The notes under the pieces are model-generated. The model had not been told where the DNA came from, made no database searches, and saw only the letters and a program-made list of their open reading frames with translations. Positions 44,593-55,970 of a stretch of 64,000 nucleotides of DNA are shown here, piece after piece. The number at the start of each line of letters is the position of its first letter. Within the stretch, counting starts at the first letter, position 1. The position numbers were made by a program, and so were the translations under genes. Source of the stretch: Branchinecta lynchi (taxonomy: Eukaryota > Arthropoda > Branchiopoda > Anostraca > Branchinectidae); contig JAKZAP010000014.1 of assembly GCA_023053575.1 (NCBI GenBank), positions 22,036,938 to 22,100,937 of the forward strand, read 5' to 3'.

Positions 44593-46531
44593 CTGCGAAA
44601 AACAATTATCTTGAATTCCCTTAAATCGCACTTCGAGCGGGGGTGATCCTCCTGTACTCTCTCGCTAGTCTGTAGTTTGGTTGGTAGATGGTGTTACATC
44701 GGCCCACTGGCATCCAGCGTAGCCGGCAATGTCAAGGTCTATCGGATTCAAGGTCTATCAGAACCAGGGGCCCATAATAAGTTGTTCATGACGGTGTTAT
44801 TTATAAGGTCAATCCGCAACCTGTTCTTTCACAAGTAGGCTAGATTATAGTAGTGCATTGAAAAAAAATATATTAATTCAAAAATATTAATTAAAAAAAA
44901 TTCCGTCGGGCGGAATTTGCGCCACCTCCAGGGGCTTGTGAACTTACCAGTTCGCAAACCACTACAATCGCCAGATAAAGGCAGGCTCCGTTCCCTTTCT
45001 TATGTCACGGGATTGTTGTGAAAAAAGATGGAACCAATACAAGCGACTTCAACCATGACAAATAAACCTGAAGCAATACTGAATCGTCAGAGCGCTGGTA
45101 ATGATAGAAGAAACTCGCGGGTTCAAATCCAGCCGGGGGAGGGCTGGATTTGACGGCTGAATTTTCTTTTTATCTTTTTAAGTTTTCACCTCACGGGCGC
45201 TTTCCTCATCAAACTTTTTATGAGGATTCTTTTTTTGCTGACTAATTTTTCCAACTGTCATGCTACTAAGAAAACTGATTTCGATGTATTGTGTGTCATC
45301 TGTTTTATTGAATACACTGCTCTAGAATATTTCGAGCGAAAATAAACGAAAATAATTCTAGTATAAACGAAAACGTCCTTATGGGCGAATACGACCTGAA
45401 GACCAGAAAACGGAGGGCGAGCTTGTCGAAAGGAAACCACGTCATCAGTTACCCCCAAATGGGCTTTTCTGGGCTGCACATTTCTCAATTTCCGAAATTA
45501 GGTAAAAGCTGGAGCACTCCCGGTTGGGAAAACCAAGAGAGACAGAGACTAAGTGCCTAATAAGAGCTTGATTTAAAGTTATATCAGGACACATCGCTCT
45601 TGTTAAACAGAGAACGGAGATTCGTGCTAATTCATGAGGAAATTCTAAAGCCCTCTGCCAATCACAATATTTTGAACTTAAAAAGTTCTGGGACGGGTCA
45701 CAGATAGGCGAATCCAACCATGAAAGGATTCGAATCCAAATCCAGGGCTAGGTATGAATCCGATTCCGAATACACCATTTCCCGCTGAGGATTCGAACGG
45801 GGCCTTAGAGACGGTATGTAAACCATATTTCTAGGTTTTCATGTGTGCATATTATACCATGCCCTAAGCATCAGGACTCGTAAGCACGTGCAGCGGACTC
45901 AAGGACTCAAGATTCAAAGTTTGGAATCCGAGTCCGAATCCAAATCCAGCCTGACAAGCACAAGATTCAAATCCCGACTGGAATCCGACCAAACAACGAA
46001 TCCTGGATTCAAATCCTAATCCGGATTCGGATTCGGCCATCGCTGCAAGGAGTGTGTTCCAACATCTTGTTCCAAGAGAGCTCTTGGTGTAATCTATTGC
46101 CACGGCAGGATCCGTTTTGTCTCCTCGTCTACGAATTCCGAGCAACTTTCGCCCACCACACTTGCGGCATTTATAGGGAAACAAACTTGCGGATTCAGAG
46201 ATTTCTAGTAAGGCAAAGGTTCGGCCTGCAATGGAGGCTATATCATTTTTCTTGCAATGTTTAGAATATGAAATTATCGGGGCCAGCTCTGGTGAACGAC
46301 TGAATAAGTTTCAGTAGGGACGTTCTCTATCGGTGGTGGTGCTAGTATTGCTGCTATTAGAGTGTGTGTCAAATTTGTCAAGCGCTACTCTCTAGTGTTA
46401 TTCTGCTCTGCTCCACAGCTTTCAAAAAATGTGTCGAGATCCGTAATGAGCCTAAAGCGAGCTTACCAAAAACTACACCAGAAAGAGTCCCAAATCTCAT
46501 CCCTGTTTCAAGAAATCAGAAAGATATAAAA
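44593..46531. other. Intronic sequence with SINE F fragment and GAATC-rich stretch
   Basis: At 44935-45010 GGGGCTTGTGAAC and GTTCGCAAACCACTACAATC match the 5' part of SINE F. At 45085-45145 GGGTTCAAATCC marks another tRNA-like scrap. GAATCC/GGATTC-rich sequence spans 45715-46040. No gene was recognised. Confidence 0.4.
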
Positions 46532-48126
46532 AACAAGAGCTACGAGCTCATATGGCACTTGTTACGAGTAGGTGGTGTGAGAAACGAGAAAGTAAATCTG
46601 GCATTTTACCGGAATTCCGATACCCCTTCCCACCGTGCTCGGTTCCTGTCCAGACCCTAAAATATGTCGTCTAAGGCACACGATCTCTATACTTTCTAAG
46701 TTTCATTCAAATCACCTCAACCGTTTAACATTTCTGGGACTCCCCTCCACCCCCCACTGTGTCCGGTTCCCGCTTAATCCTCCTCCTACCTTGGTCAGAT
46801 CCGGTTCGGACGCCAAATGACAAATCTCAACCGCACAAACTTGTTACTGTCCAACATGCGTCCCATTCTGCCCATCCCTTTGGTCTATTTGCATGTCACA
46901 AAGTTTCCGGACACAAAGTTTTCCCCTCCCCAACCATGGAGTTCGTTTAGGTTATCAGTTCTTATCACCCGTAAAGTTTCACTTGAACCGAACCTTTTTC
47001 CGCAACCTACGGAAGTCAGTAATTTCCGGATTCCCCCTCCCTCAACTCCCTGAAAAATGGAAGGATCCAGAAACGGAAGTCTTCAAAGGGCATTGTGTCG
47101 GGTCCTTAAGCCTATTTGGCCGGGTCACTAACATGCCTGCCAAGTTTTATCGTCCTTAGCACATCTGGAAGTACTCTATCTCGCGATCACCTGAATTCCG
47201 GGAAACCCCATCGACCCCCCCCCCCCCAAAGAGCCCCGATATGATTAGGTTCTGTCAAGAACTAATCTAATGCTTACGCCTGTTCTTCGCACCAAATTCC
47301 ATCCTGATCCCTCGACACCAAGCGTTTCACAAAAATTTCGGTGCCCCGATCCAACTCCCCCCCCCCCAAGTATCGAATCCGGTCCGGACTTTACATGGAA
47401 CACCTGAGACAATAGCTCTTCCACTTGCCAAGTTTCATTCAAATCTGATCGCCCGTTCAAAAGTTATAAATGTTACTAGATTCCGGATCCCCATCCCTTC
47501 AATCCCCCTACGATGTTCTGATCGTGCAAACGACTATTCTCAAGTCTGTCAATTTGGATCCCTCATATTCCCGCCGAGTTTCATCATCCTATTACATCAG
47601 GAAGTACCGAACTCGCCGGATCACCAGAATCGTACCCCCTCCCCCCAGCTCCCCCCACAGTGCCCGAATCCTGTCCCGTTATCTCAATGATGTATCTAGG
47701 ACTTGTGCTTGTTCTTCCCACCAAGTTTCATCCGAATCCCTCAGCTCTAGCGTTTCCCAAGATTTCCGGTTCCCCCCCCCCTCCTCCAGCTACCCCCGAA
47801 GTCACCAGATCCGGTTCGGATTTGAAGTGGGCCGTCTGAGACACGAGATATTTTCAAATATCAAGATCCAATCACCCGTTGAAAAGTCATAAATATCTAA
47901 ATATTCCGGATTCTCCCTCCCTCCACTCCCCTCACGATGCACGGACCGGGGAAGCGACTATTTCCAACTTAATCTTTTGGGGTACCTGATATGCCTGCCA
48001 AGTTTCATCGTCCTAACTTATGTGGAAGTGCACAAACTAACCGACCGACAGACTGACAGACCGTCGGACGGACAGAAACTGCGATCGCTATATGGCACTT
48101 GGCCGAAGGACAAGTGCAATAAAAAA
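46532..48126 (-). mobile_element. Family C element, copy C4
   Basis: Begins ACAAGAGCTACGAGCTCATA with TGGCACTTGTTACGAG, the same end as the C2 right terminus in reverse. It ends in the hairpin TATGGCACTTGGCCGAAGGA with CAAGTGCAATAAAA, preceded by GACC/GACA microsatellite. The frames inside are repeat-derived. Confidence 0.75.
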
Positions 48127-48174
48127 GCTTTGATCGGCGTTTGTTGACTTCATGCACACATGATACTTATATTC

Positions 48175-48600
48175 TTAAATATTCCTTCAACCCGAGCTGA
48201 CTGCAAATCATATGTGACAGCGCAAAATGGATACGTCAGCTTAATTTTATTAGAGCTATGTTTCGTATTTGAGCTTGTTTGACAAAACAAAAACCTAATA
48301 ATCGACTCTGTCCGTCGTATGTTTTTCGAATAAAGTGGAACTGAGCTGAAAAAAAAAAAAAAAAAAAAATTGACAGTGAAAAACGGATACGTCAGCTAAA
48401 ATTTTATTATAGCTACATTTCGGCCCTTCTTGACAAAGGTCCTCCTCTTGCCAAGAAAGGCCGAAATATATATCTAATAAAATTTCAGCTGACGTATCCA
48501 TTTTGCAATGTCATATATGATTTGCAGTCAGCTTGGGCTGAAGGAATAGCCATGTTTCGGCCCTTCTTGGCAAGGCTGCTCTTCAGGCTCAAGCTGGAAA
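48175..48600 (-). mobile_element. Family E subfamily, copy E7 (compound)
   Basis: Two foldback pieces share GGATACGTCAGCT and GCTGACGTATCC but end in ATTTTGC instead of GTTTAC. Tails are CAACCCGAGCTGACTGCAAA on the left and TGCAGTCAGCTTGGGCTGAA on the right. A poly-A run (48349-48370) separates them. A further GGCCCTTCTTGGCAAGG arm at 48561-48577 has core CTGAAGA in reverse but lacks a usable stem III and stem I. Confidence 0.55.
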
Positions 48601-49224
48601 ATTAACTTTTGGAAAAACCACAAGTTCACCTTTTAGCCGCTATTAACCGGCTGGTATTTTAGCAACCCGTGATGACGCAACATATTACTGCCATTATGGC
48701 ATTAGTAAGGCTCAAAATAATACGAAAAATCCTGCGGCTACAAGTGATCGCATAATATTGTTTGTTTATACTCTCAAAAATTTAATAGCATTTGACACAT
48801 GTTTGCGTGTCCCTTGTGTTGAACGTTAGAGAATATATCTGTTTTAACCGTTTTGAGTATTATGTTTCGAGATGAAATTTCAGAGATTTCCGTGAAAACT
48901 TATTTAAAAAAAAAAAGTTATAACAGATATATTATTGTAACGTTTAACACAATTACCTAAAATTGCAGCTTGGAGTAAAATGATTTCTCCTGCACGATTC
49001 GCTCCGTTGTTGACTCCGGTTGGCAGGTACGTGTAACGATTTGACTTGTGGTTAACTTCATAGATTGATAATTGCACCAACAGCATCCCAATTCAGCTTC
49101 CACTCGGTGTCGACCCACTCCTCGTCAACGGATTTGTTGAGATTCAACTGTTTTGCAGTTTTGATAACAGATAACGCAAACATTTGTTTTCTGTTTTCAA
49201 AGTTCTGATGGTCTACTGACACTC
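48601..49224. other. Intronic sequence with a hAT-like terminus remnant
   Basis: At 48630-48670 CACCTTTTAGCCGCTATTAA and CCGGCTGGTATTTTAGC match the right end of the element at 58794-59944. Otherwise unassigned. Confidence 0.45.
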
Positions 49225-49508
49225 AGAGCCTGTTCCACCCTTCTACAAAAAGTAACTAATAGTTACTATCTCCGTTCCAACCTCACCAAACATTACTACG
49301 CTGACCATTCCAACCTTCTCGAAATAGTAACTATTTGCTTACCACGCTCGGGAGCGTAATAACTACGGATCTCTGTAACGGATTTGTCGCATTTGCAAGT
49401 GGCATGACATTCTGCTGGGAAATAGAAAATCGTTCCAGCCTTGACGGCAAAAAGCCAAAATTCGTGACGTCATGCGTAGTAACTACGGTAAGTAGGTTGG
49501 AACATGCT
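49225..49508 (+). mobile_element. Family G element, copy G3
   Basis: CTGTTCCACCCTTCTACAAA to GTAAGTAGGTTGGAACATGC, with GTGACGTCATGCGTAGTAAC near the right end. The frames in both directions across it are repeat-derived. It ends 163 bp from the nicalin exon at 49671. Confidence 0.75.
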
Positions 49509-49670
49509 TTCACTTTCAGTCATTTGGCTTGTAGAAGTATCAGCCTCGTAGATCGTTTCCACGTCCTCAAAACCCTGGCTAACATACCAGTAGCCTATAT
49601 GATTAACACGCAAAAGTAACGGAAAACTCCATTGATACACCATTTCTCAAATTAAGCAAGTAAATCTCAC

Positions 49671-49982
49671 CTCGAACAAAGTACTGGCAAAACCTCCCTC
49701 TTTCGGTGCCTTTGAAGCATGAACATAAAGGGTATCCCCTCCACCAATCGTGTCCAGGCAAATGGCGCCAACCAAATTCTTCTGAAGACCGTCATCAGAG
49801 CCATCCAGTTGCTCTTCAAGGTACTTCTTGACTCCTAAATAGTTCAGTTTTCCGCCAGCAGAGAGGAGGAAGATCACGTCGTGTGTCAGACCGTGGGTTT
49901 TCTTGAGACTAGCGATGATCCGCGAAAGTTCGAGAAGAGCGACAACACCTGAGCCGTTTGAGTCGGTACCGTACGCCAAAGT
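49671..49982 (-). CDS. NCLN: Nicalin, fifth exon in window (largest)
   Basis: The exon starts after CTCATTTAG and ends at GAG|GTGAGA, 104 codons in phase 0. It begins TLAYGTDSNGSGVVALLELS, matching the human SLGADSNGSGVSVLLELA segment with its conserved aspartate of the M28 fold. Further on come HDVIFLLSAGGKLNYLGVKK and GAICLDTIGGGDTLYVHASK. The LSAGGK stretch occupies the place where active M28 peptidases carry the glutamate pair needed for catalysis. The glutamates are absent, as in other nicalins. Conservation is strongest in this exon, and there are no stops or frameshifts. Confidence 0.95.
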
Positions 49983-50034
49983 CTAAATGAGAAACGGGGT
50001 TAGAATAACTTGTGGAAGCTTGGCACTTTAGCCA

Positions 50035-50530
50035 TAAGGCGGCTTCACACGGACTTAAGACCCCTTTCACACTGGAGTACTTAGGCCTCTTAAGTGTACT
50101 TTATGCGTCTAAAGTCTCACTGAACGTAAGAAATCTCACTTAACTTTAGTATTTTTTAAAGTTGAAAATTTTTAAACTTTAAACTCAAAAGTTAAGTGCG
50201 CTTAGACTTAGAGAGGAGAAAAGTTGTCAAAAAACAAAAATCAAGATTGATTTTGAGGAAACAATTATATATTTTGTACGTGAAAGAACTTTCCTCTACA
50301 ATACAAGACTGCCACATTATAGCAAGTGCTAAATCATCGTCTGAGCTACTGTAAACCGTTTTTTCTCATTTTGAATTATTCGCTGATGATGAAAAGGGTG
50401 AAAATCTAGAAGAAATGAAGAAAATTTACTTAGCTTCAGCTCCTTCGTGTGAAAGGCCTTAGTACAGTGTGAAAGGCTTCCTTAACTTAACGTAACTTTT
50501 GCTACTTAACTATAGTTCTTAAGTGGCAAA
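50035..50530. mobile_element. Possible inverted-repeat element related to M
   Basis: GGCGGCTTCACACGGACTTA at the left, and CTTCGTGTGAAAGGCCTTAG with AAGTCGC at the right, contain matching TTCACAC/GTGTGAA motifs. Internal CTTAAGTG repeats occur. Ends are not precisely defined. Confidence 0.35.
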
Positions 50531-50534
50531 GTGA

Positions 50535-50765
50535 AGTCGCTTTTACTTGAGGACCAGGCTTACCGGATCCAGAAAATACAGAAGCGTGCCCTGCTGAATA
50601 TGTCAAGATCACCCAAAATTCCTTATAATGAGCTGCATCAACTCAATTCAATTTTATTTCAACACCAATTACGGACTAGCCGAATGGCAGGTGGTAAAGT
50701 CAAACATAAATTAAAAACTAATCAAAGTTATCAATATATACCAGAAAGTGGTCTAGAAAAATAAG
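50535..50765 (+). mobile_element. LINE C-terminal fragment
   Basis: LLLEDQAYRIQKIQKRALLN followed by MSRSPKIPYNELHQLNSILF is the IQK-R-A block typical of LINE C-termini. It is short and without a recognisable 3' UTR. Confidence 0.55.
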
Positions 50766-50842
50766 GATTGGGGTAATCGACAAATAGGGGGGTAAAATAA
50801 TAACCTACTAATTTATGTTACGTAGGAAAAGAAAGGAGGGGG

Positions 50843-51024
50843 AGACTAATGTGGACAGACTAAAGTGGAAACACTTTGGTCTTTCCACTTTAGTCTGTCC
50901 ACTTTAGTCTTTCCCCTTCAATATGTCCACTTTAGTCTGTCCACTTTATTCTTTCCACTTTAGTCTTTCCACTTTAGTTTGTCCACTTTAGTCTGTCTAC
51001 TTTCGTCTTTCCACTTTATTCTTT
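50843..51024. repeat. Minisatellite of about 13-bp units with an inverted start
   Basis: CTTTAGTCTGTCCA and CTTTAGTCTTTCCA units alternate across about 150 bp. The first part, GTGGACAGACTAAAGTGG (50851 onward), is the reverse complement of the next, CCACTTTAGTCTGTCCAC, so a strong hairpin is possible at 50851-50902. Confidence 0.75.
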
Positions 51025-51052
51025 CAAAACTATTCTTGTATTAAGATCCTCT

Positions 51053-51309
51053 CCCGTTCGTAAGCTAAAAATATCTAATTTTTCCTATTTTTCTGGATTC
51101 CCCCTCTCTCCACTCCCCTCCAGATGGTCGGATCGGGGAAGCGACTATTTTTAATTTAATCTGAACCGGTCTCTGATATGCCTGCTAAGTTTCATCGTCG
51201 TAGCTTATCTGGAAGTCCCCGAACTAGCAAAACCGGGACCGACAGACCGACTGACGGACAGAAATTACAAATCGCTATATGGCAATTGGCCCAAGGGCAA
51301 GTGCCAATC
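51053..51309 (-). mobile_element. Family C element, copy C5 (truncated)
   Basis: Holds only the hairpin end: TCATCGTCGTAGCTTATCTG, the GACC/GACA array, and TATGGCAATTGGCCCAAGGG. Confidence 0.65.
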
Positions 51310-52510
51310 ACGAAGAGAACCAAATACAGTAAATGTCAGACTAGTGCCGTTAGACCGTGCAGCAGCTAGGTTTGTTGAAACTCCAGTTTTCCATCTATTG
51401 CATGTCTCCCGCTCCCACCCCCCGCTCATCCAGCACCACTACCTCAGTGAGCGGTATCAGCGAAGTAGCAGTAGTCAGGGAGTGGTTACGTTTTCCAGAA
51501 CTTTGCTAGCGCGCTGATTCCATGAAAGTCAAAAAGACTTCTTCGCACTAAAACCAAAAGACAGCACTAGGCTGAACAGGCATGTTTCCCCCCCCCCCTA
51601 CCTTCGACTGCACCCGACCCCCCTCCCCCTTTTATAATACAGCTCCGGAAAACAACCTTATGAAACCAGAAATCTCGAGAATAACAACGAATCAGAAATC
51701 AGGGAAATGATTGATATTCACAAAAAGGCTAAATTTTTGGTTCTAAGACTTGCTATATAGTATATATATATAAGTTTGTTGTCCGTAATTTTTGGGCCTT
51801 TAGTGTTAGCTATTTTAAGTAGTATTTTACTACACTGTCAGAAGTTTGGTAACATCAAGAACAAATAATTAGATAGAGCCTGCGTCTCCCTGTCTCTGTA
51901 CTATGACAATGCGGAGTCGAGTACTTCCTCATGCCTTTTCAGCTGCAAACGAGCGGAGGGTTGTAGCTTCGCGCCACATCACGTTTCATTACCTCTACAA
52001 CTAGCTATATCGCTGTGAAACCACCTTGAGGAAAAGTTGAGACAAAGCTGATTGGTTCTTTAGATGCGCTCAAGAGCAGGTTAGCGCGCGGAGTAGACTC
52101 TTGCATTTTCTTTCTCTGCATTGGGAACGGTGAAGACGGAAGTAGAGTAGACGGGTAAAAAGCTACAGTAAATACGTCTAGGTCCTCTCAGTTTTATCAG
52201 GGTATTCATAGTCGCTGCATGGTACCAAAGACAGAGGTTCTATCTGAATATTTGTTCTTGGTAACATATACCATTGTCTCAGCATCCTTATGAGAAAATA
52301 TCTGTTATGCCCCTGTTAGGTTTTATGTTCCGAGACAAAACTTCAGTCACAACCCTTTTAAGCGTTATGTTTTGCGAAAAGAAAACATTTAGAAGGGTCA
52401 TAACAGAGATATTCGCCGATTCGTATATTATTCAAGGCAAAACCTTTTTTCTCTAGCACTATTTATTATTACAACGTTTAGCAAATAAAAAAGAAAAACG
52501 AGATTTTCGG
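51310..52510. other. Unassigned intronic sequence
   Basis: Nothing recognised apart from poly-C near 51590 and a TA run near 51757-51770. Confidence 0.35.
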
Positions 52511-54495
52511 TTTTTATTGCACTTGCCCTTCGGCCAAGTGCCATATAGCGATTGTAATTTCTGTCCCTCAGTCGGTCAGTCGGTCCCGGTTTTGCTAGTT
52601 CGGGCACTTCCAAATAAGCTAGGACGATGAAACTTAGCAGGCATATCAGGGACCGGACCAGATTAAATTAAATAGTCGGGGGAATCCGGAAAAATTAGGA
52701 AGAATTAGATATTTTTAGCTTACGAACGGGAGATCAGATTTTAATGAAGCTTGACATATGGAAGGACCCCGTGTCTTGGACGTTCCATTTCAAATCAAAA
52801 CCGGATCCGGTGAAACTGGGGGAGTTGGACGGGGAAATCGGAAATCTTGGAAAAGACTTAGAGTGGAGGGACCCGGATGAAAACTTGGTTGGAAATACAA
52901 GCACAAGGCCTAGATACGTGACTAACATAATAGAAACGTATCCGCTCACTTTGGGGGAGTTGGAGGGGGGGGAGGTCCGAATTTCTAGTGATCCCGCGAG
53001 GTCGGTGCTTCCTCGTGTGCTAGGAGGATGAAAATTGGCAGGCATGTCAGGGACCCGAACAGATTAAACAGGAAATAGTCACTCCCCTCCCCCATCCGAC
53101 CATCCGGGGGGGGAGGGAGGGGGATGCCGAAAAGTTGAGGTAGTTTTAACTTGCGAACGGGTGATCGGATCTTGGTGAAAGTTGATATTTAGGATGAACT
53201 CCTGTCTCAGACTTACCACTTTAAATCCGAACCGGATCTGATGACACTGGGGGGAGGGGGAGGAGGGAACCGGATCTCTTGAGAAACGCTTAGAGTGGAA
53301 GGATCGGGATGAAACTTGGAGGGAAGAACAAGCACAAGTCCTAGATACGTCATTGACACAACGGAACCGGATCCGGGCACTGACGGGGACTCGGGGGGGG
53401 GGGGGGGGCGGGTTCGGATTTCTAGCGATTCCGCGAGTTCGGCATACTTCCTGATGTGCTAGGACGATGAAACTTGGCAGGTATGTCAAGGATCCGAACA
53501 GATTGACTTGAGAATAGTCGTTTCCTCGATCCGACCATCGTGGGGGGAGTGGATGGATGGGGAGTCCGGAATCTAGTGGCATGAATAATTTTTGAAGAGT
53601 GATCGGATTTGAATGAAACTTGTCAGGTGTAAGATCTATCGCCTCAGATGTTCAGTGTCAAGTCCGGGTCGGGCCCAATACATGTGTGGGGGCGGGGGAT
53701 GGGGTGGACCGGAAAACTCAAGAAACGCTTAAAGCAGCGGGATTGGGACGGAACTTAATGGAGAGAACAAGTATTAGGTCAAGATACGAAATTACGGAGC
53801 CAGATGGTTTCGGGCCTCTGTGAGGGGAGTTGGAGGGGGTTTTCTGGAATTCCGGTAGTCGCGAGTTAGAATAGTTCCAAATGTACTAAGACAGCGAAAC
53901 CTTGCAGGCATATTATTGATCCGACCTGATTGAGTTAAGAACCTGGCACAACATACCCCCGGAAACTTTCGTTCCTAGATCCGAGCATTTTTGGGGGAGC
54001 GAGGGAAAGGAAATATGGAAGTTGACTTCTCCAAATTGCGAACGACTGGTCTGAAAATGAGTCAAATGAGTGCATCAATTTAAACGATCTTGGAACGCAG
54101 AGAGAGCATATACCCTAGATAACATATTTTAGGGTCCTAACCGGATCCGACAACGGCGGAGGGGGGGGGGGGATACAGAAATTTTCCAAAAATGCTCGGA
54201 TTCGATTGAAACTTGATAGATGGTATAAAATCTCTTAGTCCGAACCAGATTCGGCCACGGTAGGGGAAGATGGTGGGAGGACCGGAAATCGTATAGCACG
54301 TCTAGGGATCAAACGAGTGGATTTATTGGGCGATACGAGACGATGCCGGAGCTACTCAGAATTGAGTGAAACTAAATATCCTATTTCTATTTCCAAACCG
54401 CATTTTTGGATGGCGGGTGAACTTTGTGACGTTCTCATCTACTTTCTCGCACCGCCTACTCGTAACAAGTGCCATATCAGCTCTTAGCTCTTGTT
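52511..54495 (+). mobile_element. Family C element, copy C6 (most complete)
   Basis: Starts with GCACTTGCCCTTCGGCCAAG and TGCCATATAGCG, then the GGTC array. GACGATGAAACTTAGCAGGC follows, then repeated units containing GAAACGCTTAGAGTGG, ACCGGATCCGG and GGGGGAGTTGG. It ends CACCGCCTACTCGTAACAAG with TGCCATATCAGCTC. CAAGTGCCATAT is present in the same orientation at both ends. A poly-G run lies at 53393-53408. No coding capacity. Confidence 0.8.
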
Positions 54496-54719
54496 TTACT
54501 TAATCAGTTAGCTATCCCTCTAAGACGATGTGCGCGGGATAAATAAAATTTCGGATAATTCGGTTGCACTTCCGGCAAACCTCCTCAGAAAAATATTTAG
54601 CTTTAGCACAAGCAACACGACGATGCGCAAACATGTGTTATATGTTATCACACTTCTGACAGCTTACGAAGGTGGCAATTTCCCAATCAGACGTCACAAG
54701 GATTGGACCCTATCATGAT

Positions 54720-55297
54720 CAGGGTTGCCACATGTCGCACGATAGTGTGAATTGTCACTCTATTTTGTTTTTGTCACTCTCGTCCTACGTAGGACACAAA
54801 AATCCCTCTATTTCATAAAACGTCCAAATGTGTAATTTTTGCAGCAGGGATTCCGACTAAAAGTGACTATTTCAGGTTTTTTTTTATGAAAATAAATTAG
54901 GATGCGTAATTTTTGCAGAGGCGATTCCCACCAAAATAGACCATTTCACGTTTTTTTATGAATATAAAATTTCACTCCCATTTCACTCTCTGTTTTGGGC
55001 TAAAAGTCACTCAGTTAGTGAACCTGTTACCGCGGTGGAAGATCTCCGTGCTCGAATCCTTCGTTCTTGCAACCACCCTGGATCACCCGTCTGTACGGCC
55101 AGGAATGATCGAGTATGATTAGTTACCGTCCTTTAAGTGTTATTGTTATTGTTCATGTACTTTGTGTTTTTGTTTTTTTCCTTTTCCAGTTTCTTTTATT
55201 ATACTCCACTAGTCCTCATTGTAGTGCAGTGGGTCAATAAAATTCATTCATTCATTCATTCATTCACTCTCTAAACGTTTTTCATGTGGCAACCCTG
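54720..55297. mobile_element. hAT-like element with 8-bp target duplication
   Basis: Inverted termini CAGGGTTGCCACATG and CATGTGGCAACCCTG are flanked by ATCATGAT (54712-54719) and ATCATGAA (55298-55305). The CAGGG start and 8-bp duplication are typical of the hAT superfamily. Inside, from about 55020, a LINE-like insertion ends in (ATTC)n at 55240-55266. No transposase frame is present. Confidence 0.75.
55080..55266 (+). mobile_element. LINE-like 3' end with (ATTC)n tail
   Basis: Ends CAGTGGGTCAATAAAATTCA followed by ATTC units, the usual form of CR1/L2-type 3' ends. The left limit is uncertain. Another (ATTC)n tail occurs at 61279-61303. Confidence 0.5.
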
Positions 55298-55323
55298 ATC
55301 ATGAATCGCGTCTAGTCACTTAC

Positions 55324-55413
55324 CGGTGCAAGACCTATGGCGTCATAATGAGCAACGAAGGCAATGACGGGGGTCGGAGCGTTCTTGGAGCGGGATTTAG
55401 CTTTCACTCGTCC
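55324..55413 (-). CDS. NCLN: Nicalin, fourth exon in window (M28-like metal-site region)
   Basis: Acceptor TTTTTCCAG and donor CCG|GTAAGT bound exactly 30 codons, both borders in phase 0. The product segment includes APTPVIAFVAHYDAIGLAP, matching human TIVIVAHYDAFGVAP. The HYD motif corresponds to the first metal-binding histidine position of M28 aminopeptidases. Nicalin is nevertheless regarded as catalytically inactive (known of the family). The exon is preceded in transcription by a 6-kb intron with many nested repeats. On its other side a hAT-like element ends only 26 bp beyond the splice donor. That close insertion did not disturb the GTAAGT donor. Confidence 0.93.
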
Positions 55414-55484
55414 CTGGAAAAAGAGCAAGTTTGATAACAGCAAAGCCTAGCCCCAAGGCGCTTTGTTCAACCATAATACCAGCT

Positions 55485-55934
55485 TTAAAGGACCTGTCTT
55501 ACCTATAATACTAACGTAACGTACTTCCATAGTGACTCCATATATTTCTAAACCAGGAGACCCCAATTTCACATGGTACATTCTAACCCCTCTGACAAAA
55601 CCACGCTGAATATTCTTTGAGCCCAAGCTGACTTTGAAACATATATTCAAATAGTACTATTTGAATAAAACCACGCTGATTTTCTCACTTGCCGTGTTTT
55701 GCTACCTTCGATGTGTATCAAGCTGTAGACGGTTGTCTGCGAGAAGTTTTTCAATCAGAAAAGCCGGTTATGTAAACTGTTTCCCTGTTTTCGCTATAAG
55801 TCAAACGGGTCTCGGAAAGGGCTTAAAACAGCAGAAACCGTGGGTTATTTGTCGAAAACATAGCCTAGTTTTAAAGTATCCAACTATTTCAAAATACTGT
55901 AAGTTGAAGAGTGAATAGTGCGAGGATCCATTAA
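55485..55934 (+). mobile_element. Family D TTAA element, copy D4
   Basis: TTAA at both ends, left AGGACCTGTC, right GCGAGGATCCA. It carries the 57-bp E miniature between duplicated AAAACCACGCTGA. The interior otherwise follows D2. Confidence 0.85.
55597..55679 (-). mobile_element. Miniature family E insertion with 13-bp target duplications
   Basis: AAAACCACGCTGA at 55597-55609 and 55667-55679. Between lie only the E tail (TTCTTTGAGCCCAAGCTGAC) and a 22-bp perfect palindrome made of ATTCAAATAGT and its complement. The hammerhead arms are absent. Confidence 0.85.
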
Positions 55935-55970
55935 AGTAGAGCTGAAAACCTAGACGGCCCATTGTGTAAG

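Noticed and set aside
45085..45145. tRNA-like stretch with GGGTTCAAATCC
   Set aside because: Only a T-arm-like part is convincing; acceptor and anticodon stems do not pair. Probably a SINE scrap.
48541..48600. Hammerhead-like motif in E7 (CTGAAGA and GAAACATGG on the minus strand)
   Set aside because: No U followed by a permitted base at the cleavage position, and stem I does not pair.
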